A stretch of 64,000 nt of DNA from Temnopleurus reevesii (taxonomy: Eukaryota; Echinodermata; Echinoidea; Temnopleuroida; Temnopleuridae), in the NCBI GenBank assembly GCA_036244855.1, contig BQKZ01000559.1, positions 122,570 through 186,569 on the forward strand. Reading direction: 5' to 3'. The notes beneath the pieces are model-generated. The model was given only the letters and a program-made list of their open reading frames with translations. It had not been told where the DNA came from and did no database searches. This document shows, piece after piece, positions 59,351 through 64,000 of this stretch (its first letter is position 1; the number at the start of each line of letters is the position of its first letter). A program made the position numbers and the translations under genes.

Positions 59351-62300
59351 GTGAATGTATATAGACTGTATATGTAGAGATTCATTTCTTTCGCCTTCTT
59401 TACCTCTCGCTTTCTTTCCAGCTCACGACCTATTTATGGGTCTCCAGGCAACGGACATTTAAGATGCAATAGGGTTATTCGCATAACCACAATTCTGTGA
59501 ATGGTTTCATGAATAATTTAAATTTTCCTTCACAATTGCTATAAAGTAAATCTCAAATATACAGGCGTTGCTTTTTTTCAATCTAGATTTTCCGAGTGAC
59601 TTCTGACAACATGTTCATAATTGCATTGTTCCCATACAGCGTTTTATTCTCAGGAATAGGCACTTTATGAAAATGTAATTGCCGGAATATCATTTTAATA
59701 TTCTCAATATGGTAAAGTTTCAATATTCCATTGATCTTTGACTTTATCTATATGAGATATTTATCATGAGTTATAGGTTAAATTGAATAATATCCTTGTT
59801 GAAAAACAGTTTTTATCTGAACATGTTATCCTGTAAAAAGATGTTGAAATAAATAAATAAAATAAATAATCCATCCACTCTTTCAAACTCCTCGATCCAC
59901 AACCCCTTTTCTCGTATCGCTTTGTTTTCTTGACCACAAAAACCTCTATTATTTCATGTACAAAGACGCAAACTAAGATGTTTAATTATTTGAACTACAT
60001 TGTATAACAATTTGTTATCCAATAGAAATCAGGGGAATTGTCCTTATGAAAAATAACCTATAAACGTCAAAATCTCCATTTTGTAGGCAGTTGGACTACC
60101 TATGCGTCATCTTCCCCGATGTCCGTTTATTCCATAATTCATGAATCGACATGCGCTTCGACCACGGTAACCTTAGAGATAGACAAAGCCTGGCCAATAG
60201 CAATCGCCAAACAACAATGCAATCACATCATGCCTCACATACATTTCCATTCGGACATTTCTATTTCTTGGATGCAGAGAAATTTTGAGGACTTTATTTA
60301 TATTTTTCACTTGCTCTCTTTCTTTCTCGATCTCTCGATCTCTCTCTTGAGTCAGGTCCACTAACTGCATTACTTTGAATTTTGTTTTTCCCGTTTTGTT
60401 TCTCAGTGTATCTTAAAAATGTAACTTCTACATTTATGGGTGGTTTGAAGTTGTAGCAAATCCGCTTTAAACGTGAATTGTACGTGTATTAATCTTCGTC
60501 ATAAAGTTGTATATCTAATTTTAGAAGAATGATTATTTTGGAAGGGCATGGCTGCAACTTATTCTGATATTGTGCACTAATACAAAATATTTGATTGCGT
60601 TTTTCTTTTTTTCCACTTAACGTCCGCGTTCACATAGAAATCCAATATGCCAAGCAATTGTAAAACGTTGAAAGATATTTGGGATACAGAAACTGGACAA
60701 ATTTTAGTGATATGAAATTTCAGAAATCAATCGCTTGGAGAAACTCTTTCGCACTCATCACCTCCGTTATTTTATAAACAAAAATAGACCAAGCAAACTT
60801 TCTTTTCATCGGATAGTCACGAAGATTTGCTGAGTAATAGAAAGGATAAATAATTACATCTTTTCATGAAGCGTCTCAGCAGTACCATCGTCTCTGCTTG
60901 GTCGAGCTAGTTTATCTTTTTGGCGCGAAGTGAAAATAAATCGACAAGCCTGCGAGAGACATACCAGTATGAATGAAAAGACTGCAATGGACGAAGAGCG
61001 GAAATTCGATTACTCTCAATTTGTTATTATTCGGAAACATCAGATCCATATTTGAGATCAGAGATAGTGTGATATCCTGTCCTCCAGGCAAATAGTGGTG
61101 CCGGAATATAAAAGAACAAAATGTTCAAGTATCAAGTCAACTCTGAATATGGATGTCATCTTTATTCGCAAACATTGGAGCATGGCTTGTGCAGACTATG
61201 TTCCTTTTTAAATGAAATGAGAATCTGTGATGCGATATTATCGCTACACTAACTCCAGACGGCCGTTTGGAGACAAAATAATGACTTTAAGATACTAGGG
61301 TTGTCGAAAATCACGCTCAACGCAATTAAGACTTATCTTGACAAATCATTGAACTAAGAACGATACTTAATTGCTTTAACCATGTTAACAACCTAACAAA
61401 TACTCAGTCCTAAGATGCCGTATAGTTTCCTTGACTACCCCCAACGATTATCAAATGATTGCATCTAGTTTTCAATTGTCAACTTGTTTATCCTTACTCA
61501 AAACTTAACAGTAGCAGAAATCAAGAACGAAAGAAGAGAAAGTATCTTGTTAGATAAGTTAATTTCAACATAATTAAGACAGGAAATTGTTAGTACAGCG
61601 CAATCTAAATTTCCTATTGATTTTAATTTTATCATATTTTGTCGCTGGAAAGAGCAGTTGTAAATATCCGCGATTTTACGCAAATATTTTAGTTAGGGCA
61701 TGGGTACATGATTTCAGCATTGATAGAGATATAGATTATACTGTTCACTCAAAGATTACAATAGTTCCAGAGTTTATTTGGAATAGGGTTTCTGTTTTGG
61801 GGTGATATATCTAAAAGTAGATGGACAAAATTGTTCTTAATGCGCTGGCAAAGTACAAGTGATTATGAATTATTATCATGCTCCAATGATGTGAGTATTC
61901 TTATAGAATAGGTTAATGGGAGCATCAGATGGAATCAATTGTAAATACTTGCAATTAAGATGTAAAAATAAAAATAAAACTAACATAAAAAGGTGAAACC
62001 TTTTATCGATATGTTAATTTATATTTTTTTCAATAATGTAGAAAATATATGATACATATATCTCATGAGAGATGCACTAGTAAAGTTCATTAAGTCTGTG
62101 AAATTGTGACATAATGGATTGTGAGTTACGTGTGCATGTGTGTGCTATCAAGTATAATTTGTATAATTGAAATTACCTAAACAAACAGAAATTTGTATTC
62201 TAAGTTTACATTACACCGACTCATTCGTATAATATGGACACTTTGCAGAGCGTGTGTAATTTGAAATAAATGCATTGCCAATAGAGGGCGCTAAATGTGT

Positions 62301-62956
62301 TTTAAAGTTCTAATTTTATTAATGAAATAAATCCTTGGATAGTGTGAATGAATTACAAGTGTTTTAGCCCAATGTAATTTATATTATTTATATATTATAT
62401 CCATAAAAACAACAAAACATGAATTCCGATTTCAGGAGCCTTGTAAGTTATGGTCACTTTCCTTTCTGTCAGAAAATTATGAATATGTAGACATTTTCTT
62501 CTAAATCTCTGCAACCACTACTAATATTAAATTTGATAAAGAAAACATACCTCAGAATTTGATATGGACAAAACAAGCAAACTCCCCACTACTTGGCTCA
62601 CAGTTACGATGTCACGACGTGCAGTGATGTGTCTCTTCAGACTGTCTCACATCTGGGCAAATTCGACTCGGCAGAACTGGGTCTCACCATCAACTAGCTG
62701 TGCAGCCCAACGGGTATATATATTAGCCTTTTGTTTTTGTAGGTCTACCGTTTATTGGATTTAATTCGGACGCATTTTCCAATTCTGTTCAGCGGTACTG
62801 CCGTGGCTCTTCTACAAGAACCTTCGTCACGGAGCAGGGTCAGGAGGTTGAAGAGCTATTCGATACCAAAGTCTCCTTTCATACTCCAAAGATAGACCCA
62901 GACGTCTGCTATATGGGTTACTAGGGTTGACTAGTACTGTCACTAGGAAGACAAAA
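59351..62956. other. Unique AT-rich DNA, no gene recognised
   Basis: A LINE-tail-like (AAATA)n run lies at 59848-59872. TTTTTGGCGCGAAG (60917-60930) matches the E2F consensus. 60100-60260 and 62570-62900 are closer to balanced composition; 62564-62764 has a 66-codon frame with no known domain. No element ends were found. Confidence 0.45.
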
Positions 62957-63301
62957 ACCCAATTTACACCGACGGCCCAATTGCGGTACCGGGTCCTGTT
63001 CGGCTACCTTTTTACACCAAAACGTTTAGGCTTGCCTAACTTGTTCAGTCTGCATGTAAATTTTAATTCAGATGACGCGAGGAGACTCCAAACTATGCGA
63101 GCAAAACTCTCAAAACAATGAGATATGACGTCATAAACGTGAGCGGACTCGCATTTGGTACCGCAAATTGGGCCAGCGAGCGTTTACACCAAAACAACCT
63201 CAAGAGCTTGTCCAAAAGAACGCCGGCTTTTGGTACCGCAATTGGACTAGCGAGCGTTTACACCAAAAACTAGGCCGGCCTAAAAGTCGGTGTAAACGGG
63301 G
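62957..63301. mobile_element. TIR element with internal direct and inverted repeats
   Basis: The left end ACCCAATTTACACCGAC (62957-62973) faces the right end GTCGGTGTAAACGGGGT (63286-63302). Inside, TTTGGTACCGCAA...GCGAGCGTTTACACCAAAA occurs twice as direct repeats (about 63154-63195 and 63229-63269), and GGCCCAATTGCGGTACC (62974-62990) is the inverted form of part of it. A 3-fold internal motif inside matching ends points to a MITE that grew by internal duplication. No transposase frame is present. Confidence 0.65.
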
Positions 63302-64000
63302 TCAAAGACGTGTGCTATCAAGACTTTAAATGTGAATAATCCCGGGCAGGGTAGACACCAGTCACTGTTAGTAGGGCGAATTGTTACCCTCTTTGCATAC
63401 CTCGTAAGTAGAACGCACATGAACTGTATAATCAAATACTAGTATACAAATTTTATTTCATGCGTAGATGACAGGTTGTGTATCATTTCTAAGCTCAGCG
63501 GCCATTGTTACTGTTTCATTTGGGGGTCCAGGGTCAAATAACTCTAATCTTTTCTTTTTATAACACAATTGAACATTTTTCCACAAAAATGTCCGAAATC
63601 CAGCCCGTATTAGCAGTCGGTCCCATTTAATAGACAATGTTTATGAAGCATAAATTGTATGATTTTATTGGGTCCAATGCGTAGAAATTCGCTTTATGTT
63701 CGTTCGACATGAGTATATATATATTCTAGCGTTGGTCAAACAGGACCCTTTGCCTGAACGTCTGCCTCTGTGGACCATTATATCAAAGTATTGACGCTGG
63801 AAATGTGTTGGGTGTTGAAGGTCTGGTGATGTGCATTTACACATCAGTAAATTAGCGAATTGGCACACGTAGAAACACACCAGTTATGCTTAACACAAAT
63901 ATAATCCCGGTATAGCAACAAGCTCATTGAAATATAAAAATTTAGGTACGAAATATCCCTTCTCTCGAAGTTATAATACTCCTTACATGCGTGTGTGCAT
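63302..64000. other. Unique DNA, no gene recognised
   Basis: A 54-base open stretch between CAG (ending about 63349) and GTAAGT (63404-63409) could pass for a short exon, but the acceptor lacks a pyrimidine tract. A minus-strand 71-codon frame (63665-63880) has no recognisable motif. Confidence 0.4.

Noticed and set aside
1..64000. CRISPR array, bacterial operon, rRNA, LTR retrotransposon, reverse transcriptase or transposase gene
   Set aside because: No regularly spaced repeats, no clustered long frames, no paired long terminal repeats and no recognisable catalytic motif were found. The animal miRNAs I could recall by sequence were also not seen, but that check was from memory only.

Overview
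The window looks like AT-rich, intergenic or intronic DNA from a metazoan, most likely a marine deuterostome invertebrate. A sea urchin or another echinoderm is my best guess. The reasons are the many microsatellites, several tRNA-derived SINE copies ending in an ATT-type microsatellite, frequent short 'gcgccctct'-like motifs, many small inverted-repeat (MITE or snapback) elements, and assembly gaps (a single N at 3037, 36 Ns at 5649-5684, 102 Ns at 32936-33037). The species call rests on remembered repeat style, not on a search.

I cannot support any complete protein-coding gene, rRNA, genuine tRNA gene or CRISPR array. Open frames reach only about 60-150 codons, start with arbitrary methionines, and show no family motif I recognise. 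The longest (29135-29590) runs through CT/CA microsatellites. The 64 kb is best read as a gene desert or one very long intron, with repeats set among stretches that may be regulatory.

Layout. 1-2551: mostly unique DNA with one GC-richer block (about 1300-1660). 2552-3518: a 485-bp segment present twice in tandem, the copies joined at a single N, probably two haplotypes placed end to end. 3431-4646: three related snapback elements in 1.2 kb; a fourth lies at 19724-19941. 13235-14363: an old direct duplication plus two elements of a second snapback family. 16151-16569: a SINE inside a terminal-inverted-repeat (TIR) element. 20713-20782, 23035-23183 and 55639-55783: further SINE pieces. 25475-25528: a perfect 16-1-16 palindrome between 8-bp direct repeats. 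29511-29590: an 80-bp piggyBac-like MITE with a degraded relative at 44823-44894. 31737-32076 and 47190-47728: two long-armed inverted repeats. 62957-63301: another TIR element with internal direct repeats. Between them lie unique stretches, a few of which (8400-8640, 10230-10420, 12990-13025, 21890-22110, 57000-58520, 59140-59350) have a more mixed composition with clustered transcription-factor-like motifs and could be cis-regulatory DNA.

Nothing shows genes working together as a pathway. The coherent signal is repeated colonisation by small, internally palindromic, non-autonomous DNA elements, at least nine loci in four or more families, with no transposase frame in the window. They would depend on enzymes supplied from elsewhere.
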